Below, piece by piece: positions 32,409-40,857 of a stretch of 64,000 bases of DNA. The DNA comes from Mucilaginibacter straminoryzae (GTDB taxonomy: Bacteria; Bacteroidota; Bacteroidia; Sphingobacteriales; Sphingobacteriaceae). Numbering within the stretch: position 1 is the stretch's first letter; each line of letters opens with the position of its first letter. Under the pieces are notes generated by a model, which was not told the DNA's origin, did not search any database, and worked only from the letters and a program-made list of their open reading frames with translations. The translations under genes were made by a program, and so were the position numbers. Location: the NCBI RefSeq assembly GCF_022953055.1, contig NZ_JALJEJ010000013.1:1-64000 (forward strand). The letters are read 5' to 3'.

Positions 32409-33740
32409 ATGTGGAGAAGAGCGATAAATACGATAAAAAATAAGCATTTTCTTTCTTTAACAGGAAACGGGGTGATGACCATCCTAGGGATGGTGACCAC
32501 CGCGGTTATCTATCGGCAGTTGCCTATGGCCGAAGCCGGGCAATGGATATTCTTTCAATCCACATTTTTGTTGATAGACACCTTTCGATCAGGATTTCTT
32601 ACTACGGCATTTATTAAGTTCTATGCAGGTGCAGTACCAGAACGTAAGGCCGAAGTAGCAGGTTCCACCTGGTTTATCGGCATGGCTATTACCGGCATCC
32701 TGATTGCGTGTAATGTTCCGGCGCTTCTTTTTACAGCAAGTTTTAATCATACGGGGATATTGTTGTTCCTGAAATGGTTTGGTGTAGCTTACCTGGTTAC
32801 GTTGCCGATGTTCGTCGCGACCTGCATACAGCAGGGAGAACAACGTTTTGATCGTTTGCTGTACATCCGCCTGATGAACAAGGGGTCTTTTATCATTTTC
32901 ATCATCGTTGCGATAGCGCTGCGCAGGTTGAACCTGGATGATGTACTGTATTCGTTCCTGGCATCTAACCTGTTGACAAGTGCTTATGCCATGCTGATGC
33001 AATGGTCGGGGATAAGAAATTTTGGCAAGCGTTCAAAAAATGGCATCAGGGAACTGTTCAATTTTGGGAAATACAGTGTAGGCACAACCTTGAGTGCGAA
33101 TATGTTCGGTACATCAGATACCTACATCATCATGGCGATGCTCGGGCCCGCAGCTTTGGCTGTTTACAACCTTGGCCGCAGCCTGATGCAGGTAATTGAA
33201 ATTCCGTTGGTAAGCTTCGCGGCAACCGGTATGCCGCTACTCTCGGCCGCTTATAATCAAAATAAACGCGATGAAGTAATTGCTACCATGAAAAGGTATA
33301 CGGGGCTGCTTACCCTCGGTTTAATACCTATTGTGTTGGTGGCTATCTTTGTGGCAGACTTCGCTATTTCTTTGATCGGTGGGGGAAAGTATGTACATAC
33401 CGAAGCGGCAAATGTATTCCGTTTGTTTATGACGTTCGGGTTGCTATACCCGGCAGACCGTTTCTTTGCCCTTACGCTTGACGTAATCCACCGGCCGCAG
33501 GTAAACTTCTATAAGGTACTGGTGATGCTTGCCGCTAATATCATCTTTGACTTTGTAGGCATAGCTATATTCGGAAACGTGTATGGCGTGGCAATTACTA
33601 CCGTTATCCCCACGCTGATTGCTGTGGCTATCGGTTACCGCGAATTAAATAAATACCGTAGCTACTCTTTTTTTAGTGTTTATGCCACCGGTTTTGCCGA
33701 GGCCCGTAGTTTGATTCGCGATCGAAGGTTGTTGCGTTAA
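32409..33740 (+). CDS. Wzx-type oligosaccharide flippase (MATE-like/MOP superfamily)
   Basis: This 443-aa membrane protein has about 12 predicted helices and the MOP N-terminal pattern (LSLTGNGVMTILGMVTTAVIYRQ, within residues 14-37). It would move undecaprenyl-diphosphate-linked repeat units across the inner membrane, feeding the Wzy-like polymerase. Its stop overlaps the last bases of the convergent HATPase gene by 4 bases, with no terminator, so transcripts from the two sides probably overlap. It has no close partner on its own strand until 36365. Confidence 0.88.
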   Translation: MWRRAINTIKNKHFLSLTGNGVMTILGMVTTAVIYRQLPMAEAGQWIFFQSTFLLIDTFRSGFLTTAFIKFYAGAVPERKAEVAGSTWFIGMAITGILIACNVPALLFTASFNHTGILLFLKWFGVAYLVTLPMFVATCIQQGEQRFDRLLYIRLMNKGSFIIFIIVAIALRRLNLDDVLYSFLASNLLTSAYAMLMQWSGIRNFGKRSKNGIRELFNFGKYSVGTTLSANMFGTSDTYIIMAMLGPAALAVYNLGRSLMQVIEIPLVSFAATGMPLLSAAYNQNKRDEVIATMKRYTGLLTLGLIPIVLVAIFVADFAISLIGGGKYVHTEAANVFRLFMTFGLLYPADRFFALTLDVIHRPQVNFYKVLVMLAANIIFDFVGIAIFGNVYGVAITTVIPTLIAVAIGYRELNKYRSYSFFSVYATGFAEARSLIRDRRLLR

Positions 33741-34255
33741 TCTGAAAGATAGATGCTGGCACTAAAAGTGTTGCATTGCTCTTCTGCATTGTAGGCGTAG
33801 AAAAATTCATCTGCGGCCTTTGTAATAATCAGCAGTCCGAAGTGTTCCGGCAGGCGATGATTCATCACAATAGCATCTACATTTTCTTTACAATAAAAGA
33901 ATATCTTTTCTGCCTGTTTATTAGTGTACAGAATGTGCATGGTATCAGCAGTGACAATGGTCGCATTTCCATTAATATCTCCCGCTTTGGGCAGCGTTAG
34001 GGGTTTTCCAGTATCGGTTTTTACAAAACGTAAAATATTGTTCGCAATTTCTATTTTGATACGGCTGCTGCCATGATCATGCTTAATGGCGTTGGTAAGC
34101 ATCTCGGTAAGGATATATTTCGATTTGAAAATCACATCATCGATATGCTTATGACCACTTACATTGTTTTTAATTAAGGTTAGCATGTCTTCTAACATGG
34201 TAAAAGACATTTTCTCTGATGTCCTGATCTCGTAACTCACATTTACCAATCCCAT
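33737..34255 (-). CDS. GHKL-type ATPase, RsbW-like anti-sigma/serine kinase
   Basis: This 172-aa protein has the HATPase N-box near EMLTNAIKHDHG (E51, N55, H59), matching the serine kinases of partner-switching modules (RsbW/SpoIIAB). The G-box is weak (VKTDTGKPLTLP), so ATP binding may be unusual. It is the third gene of a minus-strand unit after the phosphatase and the STAS protein, 10 bases from the latter. In known modules such a kinase phosphorylates the STAS antagonist and sequesters a target. No sigma factor is nearby, so the target here is likely not a sigma factor encoded in the locus. Confidence 0.78.
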   Translation of the reverse strand: MGLVNVSYEIRTSEKMSFTMLEDMLTLIKNNVSGHKHIDDVIFKSKYILTEMLTNAIKHDHGSSRIKIEIANNILRFVKTDTGKPLTLPKAGDINGNATIVTADTMHILYTNKQAEKIFFYCKENVDAIVMNHRLPEHFGLLIITKAADEFFYAYNAEEQCNTFSASIYLSD

Positions 34256-34265
34256 AAACCAGTGT

Positions 34266-34601
34266 TTATAAAGCTGATGTAGCTTCGGTATAATTGTCGT
34301 AAATTTTGAAGACCTTATCCAGCCTGATCAGTGTAAGCAAATCGCGGATATCTTTTTTTAAGCCCACCAGTATAATATCATGCTTTTGCGCTATGGCATG
34401 TTTCAGTCCCGCTACTAAAGCGCCTAAAAAGCTGCTGTCGATGTAGTTGACCTGGTGAAGGCTCAGCACAATTTTGCGCTGATAGTTATCCAGCAGTCCG
34501 ATAAGCTCTGTCTTGAATTGATCGGCAACGGCCAGGTTGGCTTCGTCAATCTGCAGATCAGCCAAAAGATAACCGGGTTCTTGTTTAATTAGTTCTATCA
34601 T
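34266..34601 (-). CDS. STAS-domain anti-anti-sigma-factor-like protein
   Basis: This 111-aa protein is a single STAS domain with the SpoIIAA-type loop QVNYIDSSFLGALV. Ser56 or Ser57 in the DSS motif is the expected phosphorylation site, so it can toggle between phospho and free forms. Its start overlaps the stop of the PP2C gene (ATGA), which favours stoichiometric production with the phosphatase. In known systems the dephosphorylated form binds the RsbW-like kinase and frees its target. Confidence 0.88.
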   Translation of the reverse strand: MIELIKQEPGYLLADLQIDEANLAVADQFKTELIGLLDNYQRKIVLSLHQVNYIDSSFLGALVAGLKHAIAQKHDIILVGLKKDIRDLLTLIRLDKVFKIYDNYTEATSAL

Positions 34602-35752
34602 AATTTCTCTGGTGCTTTATAAAGGTGAATAATGCTGCAATCGTCAACTTGTGCCGCAGCTTGCTGCGAAAGGATGTAATCCTTTAACTTAATAAAGGAA
34701 TTTTCAGGCGTCGCGATATGCTGTAGTCTGTCTACAAATTTTTTATAATCTGTCTTGGTCTCTTCCCCGGCGCTGTAATCTATCATACCATCCGTGAATA
34801 TGAAGAGCTGATCGCCATCCTCAAGTTCAACCTCGATCTCGTCATAGGTTGCTGTTGGAAACAAGCCAAGCAATAAGCCCGAACTATTTAGTGTGCTTAC
34901 AGTTTTAGCCTTTGCATTGTAATGCACCACGGGCAGGTCGCCCGCACCAGCGTAAACAACTTTATTAGCCTCATGATCAATCATCAACAACGAAAGGCTC
35001 GAAAGGATGTCTTTCAAGGCCTCGTCATAGCAGATGATCTGGTTCACCTTTTGCAGAATACTTGCGGGCGAATATTCTTCGCTCAATACGCCAAATCTTA
35101 CGGCTGCCCGCACATAACTTAAAAAACTGAAACTAAGGAACCAGGCCATCCATTTTTTTCCCATTACATCGCCCAGCACAATAAAGCTAAAGCGGTCTGT
35201 AACCGTAATAAAATCGATGAAGTCGCCGCCGGGAATATCCTGGAAAGACTGATGCCAGAAGTTAATTTCATAACCCTTGATCTGAGGCGCCGATTGTGGT
35301 ACAGACTTGATATTAAGTGCAGACACCGCTTTTTTAATCTCCAGTTCAGAAAGCTCGCGCTGTTTACTGAAGGTTTCGATCAGGTTATTCAGCTTGCTGA
35401 CGATCACATTCACCGGCGTATCTTTCAGCACGTAATCCACTGCTTGCAGATCCAGCCCTTTGGTCATTACGTCCTGGTCCGAAAAGTTGGTCAGGAAGAT
35501 AAAGGGGATGTTTTGTAAGGCAGGCTGCGAAAGTACATAGCGCCTGAACTCTAAACCATCCATTTCGGGCATCTGGTAGTCGGACAGGATGGCATCTGTC
35601 GTTTCTTTCCTTAAGTAATCAATTGCTGCTGCAGCAGATTCGCAAGTTGTGCAAGCAAAACCGGCCTTCTCAAACGCCCGCGAAAGCATTTTAAGAAAAA
35701 GCACGTTGTCGTCAACCAGAAGTATTTTCTTTATCACGTGGGTTTGCAGCAT
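34598..35752 (-). CDS. Response regulator with PP2C-type (RsbU/SpoIIE) phosphatase output
   Basis: This 384-aa two-domain protein has a receiver (about 6-125) with acidic pocket VDDN, phospho-acceptor D58 (ILSDYQMPEMDG) and conserved Lys in VDYVLKDTP, and a PPM/PP2C domain (about 165-380) with the metal Asp motifs PGGDFIDF, LGDVMGKK, DGMIDYS and VDDCSIIHL. Phosphorylation by an unknown histidine kinase would stimulate dephosphorylation of the STAS partner encoded next. The kinase is not in the window. The gene is the second in the minus-strand unit, 7 bases after the membrane-protein stop. Confidence 0.9.
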   Translation of the reverse strand: MLQTHVIKKILLVDDNVLFLKMLSRAFEKAGFACTTCESAAAAIDYLRKETTDAILSDYQMPEMDGLEFRRYVLSQPALQNIPFIFLTNFSDQDVMTKGLDLQAVDYVLKDTPVNVIVSKLNNLIETFSKQRELSELEIKKAVSALNIKSVPQSAPQIKGYEINFWHQSFQDIPGGDFIDFITVTDRFSFIVLGDVMGKKWMAWFLSFSFLSYVRAAVRFGVLSEEYSPASILQKVNQIICYDEALKDILSSLSLLMIDHEANKVVYAGAGDLPVVHYNAKAKTVSTLNSSGLLLGLFPTATYDEIEVELEDGDQLFIFTDGMIDYSAGEETKTDYKKFVDRLQHIATPENSFIKLKDYILSQQAAAQVDDCSIIHLYKAPEKL

Positions 35753-35759
35753 CGGCGAT

Positions 35760-36305
35760 TCAGGAAATAGTATTTTTCTTAATTAAGGACTTCACTAAAA
35801 GATATACGCCCGCTAATATAATCAGCAGCGAGATCACATCCATAATCGTTACGCCATCATCCGGGGTAAAGTAATAGATGGTAAACATCTCGAAATAGGG
35901 CGGGGCGGGCATGATGATCATAGCGAAACCCAGTGCGATCATCACCACACCAATGGCAAACAACACAATGGCGGTCAGCCGTTCGCGTCTGATGAACTGT
36001 TTAGAAACGTTACTGTCTATCTTTGAATTGGTAAGCAATAAGCTAAACTGATCGAGCAGTTCCTCGCGCGAAGTATTTTCGCTTAACTCGTCCAACTTTC
36101 TGAACTCATGCAGGTCTTGCTGTTTCAGGGTTTCTGCATCAATAGCGCTGTTAAATTTATTCTGTATATTTTTGATCGATTCGCTATCGAGGTTACTGTT
36201 TTCAAGCAGCAATAACAATTCATCCAGCTTTTGCTCAATGGCATCTGGCCGGTCGTTTAGCTTTTGAAGCTCGGATACCTCTTTATTAATCGATTTATTA
36301 TCCAA
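35760..36305 (-). CDS. Membrane protein with N-terminal helical domain, first gene of the partner-switch unit
   Basis: This 181-aa protein starts at TTG 36305; no in-frame ATG fits and the upstream frame is closed by a stop. Residues about 1-105 are helical, Glu/Leu/Asn-rich and probably coiled coil. Two hydrophobic helices follow (about 110-133 and 152-170) joined by a short loop with an aromatic PYFEMFTIYYF stretch. It has no recognised family. Its placement just ahead of the phosphatase suggests a membrane sensor or anchor for the module. Confidence 0.6.
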   Translation of the reverse strand: MDNKSINKEVSELQKLNDRPDAIEQKLDELLLLLENSNLDSESIKNIQNKFNSAIDAETLKQQDLHEFRKLDELSENTSREELLDQFSLLLTNSKIDSNVSKQFIRRERLTAIVLFAIGVVMIALGFAMIIMPAPPYFEMFTIYYFTPDDGVTIMDVISLLIILAGVYLLVKSLIKKNTIS

Positions 36306-36364
36306 AAGGAGTGAATTTCGTGTAACTTAACTGGCTTATTTCAACGTTTAACAGGCATTATTAA

Positions 36365-37282
36365 ATGGAAAAAGTTTCTGTCATTACGGTAAATTTCAAT
36401 CAAAGTTTCATTACCGAACAACTTTTATCTTCAATTTCTGAAACAAATAGTTATGCTAATGTCGAAATAATCGTTGTAGATAACGGTAGTAAAGAAAATA
36501 AAGTACCCGAGTGGGGTGCCGCTTATCCCACCATCAAGTTTATACGCTCTGATAAAAACCTTGGTTTTGCCGGTGGGAATAATTTAGGTGTAAATGAAGC
36601 TACCGGCGAGTATCTGTTCTTTGTAAACAACGATACCGAATTTACCGCCGGCCTGATTGAAACCATGGTTAAGGTAATGCGCGAGCATCCCGAAGTCGGT
36701 ATGGCTTCGCCGAAGATCAGGTATTTTGATCAGCCGAATACGCTTCAATATGCGGGTTTTACGCCTATGAATTATTATACCTGCCGCAATAAATGCATAG
36801 GGCAGTTTGAGGAAGATAGTGGCCAGTATGATGACAAGATCGGACAGACAGGTTACATCCATGGCGCGGCGATGATGGTGCGCAGGGCAGCTATTGAAAA
36901 GGCAGGGCTGATGGCCGAAAACTTTTTTCTTTATTATGAAGAGATGGATTGGTGCGACCGCGTGCGGAGGGCTGGTTACCAGATCTGGTTTGTACCGCAG
37001 GGACTGATTTATCACAAAGAGTCGATCTCTGTCGGGAAAGCTAGTGGATTGAAAGAGTTTTTTATGAATCGTAATCGGATTTTGTTCATCCGCAGGAATG
37101 CGCCGGTATTAGCGCGCTTGTTTTTTTATATTTACTTTGTTTTAATTGTAGCACCACGGAATATGTTGAACTATGCGAGGGAGAAGCAAAAGGGTTTTAC
37201 AGCCCTGCTTTGGAAAGCCATTTGGTGGAATGTGACGCATAGCAAAAACAGCAATAATTTAGGATACCCTTTACCCCGTTAA
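36365..37282 (+). CDS. Family 2 glycosyltransferase (rhamnosyltransferase-like)
   Basis: This 305-aa GT-A enzyme has VSVITVNFNQ at the start, IIVVDNGSKEN, FAGGNNLGV, and the acidic donor motif FVNNDTEF (about residue 94), followed by GAAMMVRR and FLYYEEMDWCDRVRRAGY, a signature of WbbL/rhamnosyltransferase-like proteins. It opens the second plus-strand part of the exopolysaccharide locus, with its ATG 59 bases from the divergent membrane-protein gene. Its stop directly abuts the next gene's ATG. The sugar added is not predictable from sequence alone. Confidence 0.88.
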   Translation: MEKVSVITVNFNQSFITEQLLSSISETNSYANVEIIVVDNGSKENKVPEWGAAYPTIKFIRSDKNLGFAGGNNLGVNEATGEYLFFVNNDTEFTAGLIETMVKVMREHPEVGMASPKIRYFDQPNTLQYAGFTPMNYYTCRNKCIGQFEEDSGQYDDKIGQTGYIHGAAMMVRRAAIEKAGLMAENFFLYYEEMDWCDRVRRAGYQIWFVPQGLIYHKESISVGKASGLKEFFMNRNRILFIRRNAPVLARLFFYIYFVLIVAPRNMLNYAREKQKGFTALLWKAIWWNVTHSKNSNNLGYPLPR

Positions 37283-38455
37283 ATGAAATTAGCACTTTGG
37301 CTTAGCCTTTTTATCGTTTTTTATGCCTTTTTTGGCTATGGTATTCTGCTGTTTGTATTGGTTAAAATAAAACGCCTGATTAAAGGAACACCGCAGAAAC
37401 CAGTGGTAGATTTGGCTGAACTGCCAACCTGTACCATGATTGTGGCGGCCTATAATGAGGAAGACTTCATTGCGCAGAAAATAGAGAATACGCTGCAGTT
37501 GAATTACCCTGAGGGTAAGCTGCAATTATATTTTGTTACGGATGGCTCAACAGATCGTACTGCCGAAATTATAGCGCACTATCCGCAGATCACGCTATTT
37601 CACAAAGATGGACGCAGTGGTAAACTGGCGGCAGTACACCGCATTATGCCTTCGGTAACTACCGAAGTTGTGGTGTTTACAGATGCCAATACCTTTTTAA
37701 ATGCTGACGCGCTGTTAAACATTTGCCGGCATTACAGCAACCCTAAAGTGGGCGCAGTTGCAGGTGAAAAGCGTGTACACGCTGATGAAGCCGCCGATGC
37801 TACCGCGGGTGAGGGCTTTTACTGGAAATATGAGTCGAAATTAAAAACCTGGGATTCTGAGCTGGGCACGGTAGTTGGCGCTGCGGGTGAGTTGTTCAGC
37901 ATCCGCACTAATTTGTACCGCGAAGTGCCGCCTAACAGTATCATTGAAGATTTTATGATCTCGCTGTTGGTGGCTGCAGATGGCTATAAGGTGGCATATG
38001 AACCTGAAGCCTATGCCACGGAAACCGGATCTGAAAGCGTAGGCGAGGAGCTGAAAAGGAAGATCAGGATTGCGGCCGGGGGAATACAATCCATTATATG
38101 GCTAAAGAAATTGCTGAACCCTTTTTATATGCCCTTGCTGACCTTTCAATATGTTAGTCACCGGGTATTGCGCTGGACGGTAGTTCCCTTCCTGATGATA
38201 CTGGCTTTTATCCTGAATATGGTGATCGTAGCGAGTGGCTATTCCACCTGGCTGTACGAGCTTTTATTGTTAGGACAGGTGATGTTTTACGCCATGGCCT
38301 TACTGGGCTGGCTGCTGGCACGAAAGGAAATTAAGGTTAAAATATTATTTATACCCTATTATTTCTGCATGATGAATTATGCCGTCATCCGGGGAATATT
38401 CAGGTATATTTCCGGCACGCAAAGCGCCGTGTGGGAAAAAGCTAAAAGGAAATAA
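37283..38455 (+). CDS. Family 2 glycosyltransferase with membrane anchors
   Basis: This 390-aa protein has an N-terminal helix, a GT-A catalytic domain (CTMIVAAYNEEDFI, YFVTDGSTDRT, VVFTDANTF) and a C-terminal group of about three helices (about 290-360). The segment LKRKIRIAAGG takes the place of the QxxRW motif of processive synthases, so this is a related but probably distinct membrane glycosyltransferase. It abuts the preceding gene (stop and start adjacent) and precedes the acyltransferase by 3 bases. The three genes form one coupled unit. Confidence 0.85.
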   Translation: MKLALWLSLFIVFYAFFGYGILLFVLVKIKRLIKGTPQKPVVDLAELPTCTMIVAAYNEEDFIAQKIENTLQLNYPEGKLQLYFVTDGSTDRTAEIIAHYPQITLFHKDGRSGKLAAVHRIMPSVTTEVVVFTDANTFLNADALLNICRHYSNPKVGAVAGEKRVHADEAADATAGEGFYWKYESKLKTWDSELGTVVGAAGELFSIRTNLYREVPPNSIIEDFMISLLVAADGYKVAYEPEAYATETGSESVGEELKRKIRIAAGGIQSIIWLKKLLNPFYMPLLTFQYVSHRVLRWTVVPFLMILAFILNMVIVASGYSTWLYELLLLGQVMFYAMALLGWLLARKEIKVKILFIPYYFCMMNYAVIRGIFRYISGTQSAVWEKAKRK

Positions 38456-38458
38456 GCT

Positions 38459-39073
38459 ATGTCGCTGAAAGAAAAGATAAAAAGCAATCCATCTTTAAAA
38501 GCATTTGTGCACCGCATGCTGATTCCTAAAGGCGAAGCGCGGCCAAGGCTATGGGTGAAGGCTGTTGTTAATCCATTTTTGCATAAGCGAGGTAAAGGAT
38601 CCACCATACGGTCGAGAAGCCGCCTGGATGTGCTGCCTTTTAATAAGTTCGAGCTTGGCGCCGGATCGACCATCGAGGACTTTTGCACGATTAATAACGG
38701 TGTGGGCGACGTGATTATCGGCGATAACAGCCTGATCGGAATGGGTAATGTCATCATCGGTCCGGTTACCATTGGTAATAATGTTATTTTCGCGCAAAAT
38801 ATAGTAGCCAGTGCGCTTAACCATGTTTATACAGATATAAACGTGCCGATTGTAGATCAGCCTGTAATCACTGCACCCATCATCATTGAAGACGATTGCT
38901 GGATTGCGGCAAATGCGGTGATCACTTCAGGTGTCACGATTGGGAAGCATAGTGTCGTCGCTGGTGGGGCCGTTGTCACGAAAAGCGTTCCGCCATATTC
39001 CGTCGCGGCAGGTAACCCTGCGAAGATCATCAAGCAATACGATTTCGATAAGAAAGAGTGGGTGAGGGTATAG
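38459..39073 (+). CDS. Left-handed beta-helix (hexapeptide) acyltransferase
   Basis: This 204-aa protein carries hexapeptide repeats from about residue 60 on (GAGSTIEDFCTINN, IGDNSLIGMGNVIIG, ITSGVTIGKHSVVAGG), closing with VPPYSVAAGNPAKII, the standard end of the LbH family. The catalytic His is likely in SALNHVY. Such enzymes O- or N-acetylate sugars, here probably a residue of the exopolysaccharide repeat or an activated sugar. It is the last gene of the locus on this strand, coupled to the glycosyltransferase upstream. Confidence 0.88.
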   Translation: MSLKEKIKSNPSLKAFVHRMLIPKGEARPRLWVKAVVNPFLHKRGKGSTIRSRSRLDVLPFNKFELGAGSTIEDFCTINNGVGDVIIGDNSLIGMGNVIIGPVTIGNNVIFAQNIVASALNHVYTDINVPIVDQPVITAPIIIEDDCWIAANAVITSGVTIGKHSVVAGGAVVTKSVPPYSVAAGNPAKIIKQYDFDKKEWVRV

Positions 39074-39134
39074 GTTTACCTGCTTTAATAAAACTTTTAA
39101 AACATCACCAGGACTGCACCCTATCCACTAAACG

Positions 39135-39935
39135 ATGATCGTCACTAAACCGGAATACTGTCAATTGATTGAGGTTTTCCGGTTAGGGTTAAAACTTACG
39201 GTGATAGATGTCAGCGAAGTTAAAGTGATAGCGGAAAAAATATTGATGGCTGAAGAAGAGCCAGAATATGTTTTGATTGAATTGTGTATTGCAAAAGATG
39301 CAAACGCAATGCTATCAATACTATCAGAATCTGCTTGTATTAATTCCGTTAGTCCTATCCCGATGCGTGTCATATTGGGACTAATTTTTAAAAAGTTCTC
39401 TGAGGAAAAGCTCAGTGCTGATGAAGCAGCAGACAAAATCCGAAGCATAAATCAGCATGAATCTCAATTAGATTTACTTACTGGTGCAGAGCTGATTATT
39501 TTAGATGAAATCGACTTCGATTTTGAATTTAATGATAATGAGCTGTTAGGTAATGACTTGCTGTTTTTAAGATATTACGATGAGTTTAATTTAGAAAACT
39601 ATTCAAACTGGACTTCAATTAATTGTAGCGTCGAAATTAAATTGAGTGATGTGGAGCAGGAATTGATAGAGGATATAAATAAAAAATCAAATTCTGGAAA
39701 GACTGTAATTGCAATAAATGAAAGAGTAGTTAAAATAGGGTTACTTATTGTAGTTCCGCTAGCCTTCCTACTTGTAACCGTTATCTTCTTTGAACAAAAA
39801 AAAGGGGTGTTGCTATCAAAATTTATTACTGACGTTTATGATATTGCAAAGTGGATTGTCTTTATCACGATCGTTTACGTAGTTCTTTTGCCTTTTTATT
39901 ATCTGCTGAAAAAGCTATTTGCACTATTTAATTAG
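39135..39935 (+). CDS. Hypothetical protein with two C-terminal membrane helices
   Basis: This 266-aa protein is AT-richer by eye than its neighbours. Residues 1-195 are acidic and soluble-looking (EIDFDFEFNDNE is one acidic stretch), with no motif I recognise. Two hydrophobic helices follow (about 202-222 and 237-260) and the C-terminus is short and basic. There is no signal peptide, so the large domain should be cytoplasmic. It starts 61 bases after the acyltransferase and converges on endonuclease V. The composition and lack of a family suggest a recently acquired gene, but this is a visual impression. Confidence 0.6.
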   Translation: MIVTKPEYCQLIEVFRLGLKLTVIDVSEVKVIAEKILMAEEEPEYVLIELCIAKDANAMLSILSESACINSVSPIPMRVILGLIFKKFSEEKLSADEAADKIRSINQHESQLDLLTGAELIILDEIDFDFEFNDNELLGNDLLFLRYYDEFNLENYSNWTSINCSVEIKLSDVEQELIEDINKKSNSGKTVIAINERVVKIGLLIVVPLAFLLVTVIFFEQKKGVLLSKFITDVYDIAKWIVFITIVYVVLLPFYYLLKKLFALFN

Positions 39936-40002
39936 ACAGCTTTAGCACATTCAACTTAAGCCTAGGTAAATCAGAGCAAGTGAAATTATTGGTATTTAGG
40001 GA

Positions 40003-40692
40003 TTACAAATCAAACAAAGTAGGCGGTGGATTTCCATCCTTCACCCTGATCTGGTTCACCAGTAAATGAGCCTGCCGGGTAGGTTCGGGGATACGATAAC
40101 TACCTACACAATTTTTAATGATGCCGAGGCTTTGCTCCAGGTTGATGCCATTGCCAGGGGAAATATATACCGGTTTGCAATTCTTCTTGGTCCGCAGTGC
40201 TGCTCCAACTTCTTCATCTTCGTGGTACATCGGGCTCCAGGCCAATGGCTCGTTCAACGGCTCTTCATAACGGCCCACTAATACAGATTTAGCGCAACCA
40301 AACGTTACCACTTTATTCACTATCCCAAAATGGGTGGCGATGCCCAGCCGACGTGGATGGGCGATACCCTGGCCGTCAAAGATCATCACATCGGGTTTTA
40401 TTTCCAGCTTATTCCAAACCTCTGTAATTGCAGGTACCTCGCGGAAACCTAACAAGCCGGGGATGTAAGGGAAATCTGTTTTAGTGATGACGGATGCATT
40501 ACCGATCATTTTCAGATCCGGGTAACTGAACAATACAATTGCAGCATAAATAACATCCGAGTATTTGTTGAAAGAAATATCTGCCCCGCCGATAACACTC
40601 ACTTCCCGGTCTAGTTGTGTGATATTTAGTTTCGCCCTCAGTTCATGCTGATAGGCTATTGCTTCTGCAGGAGTATAGGCCTGACCGGTCAT
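40003..40692 (-). CDS. nfi: Endonuclease V
   Basis: This 229-aa DNA-repair enzyme nicks the second phosphodiester 3' of deoxyinosine. The metal-binding acidic residues are in place: D38 (IGGADISF), E85 (LGFREVP) and D106 (MIFDGQGIAHPRR). The wedge motif PYIPG (75-79), which pries the lesion, is intact. It is a single gene with its own promoter boxes and faces the unknown two-TM gene convergently. I see no oddity. Confidence 0.95.
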   Translation of the reverse strand: MTGQAYTPAEAIAYQHELRAKLNITQLDREVSVIGGADISFNKYSDVIYAAIVLFSYPDLKMIGNASVITKTDFPYIPGLLGFREVPAITEVWNKLEIKPDVMIFDGQGIAHPRRLGIATHFGIVNKVVTFGCAKSVLVGRYEEPLNEPLAWSPMYHEDEEVGAALRTKKNCKPVYISPGNGINLEQSLGIIKNCVGSYRIPEPTRQAHLLVNQIRVKDGNPPPTLFDL

Positions 40693-40733
40693 AGGCTAAG
40701 ATTTAAGATTTTTATAAAAGAGTTATTTCTGCA

Positions 40734-40741
40734 CAAACTTA
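40734..40741 (-). promoter_or_regulatory. -7 promoter element (TAAGTTTG) of the endonuclease V gene
   Basis: A minus-strand TAnnTTTG match lies 42 bases upstream of the ATG at 40692. A second match (TACCTTTG, 40777-40784) is 85 bases upstream, so either or both may be used. Confidence 0.4.
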
Positions 40742-40809
40742 TTATCAACGCCGTAGAATGTTGAATGGTTTTTGGTCAAAGGTATAACGAACCCATCTGA
40801 AACAAGAAA

Positions 40810-40837
40810 GGGCCGCCCGATACGGGCAGCCCTTTAA
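40810..40837 (-). terminator. Terminator of the Oar-like receptor gene
   Basis: On the minus strand GGGCTGCCCG pairs with CGGGCGGCCC around a short loop, then CTTTC follows. The T-run is weak but the stem is very stable. It lies 21 bases past the receptor stop at 40858. Confidence 0.65.
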
Positions 40838-40857
40838 TATATGCAGCTGTTAAGCTA

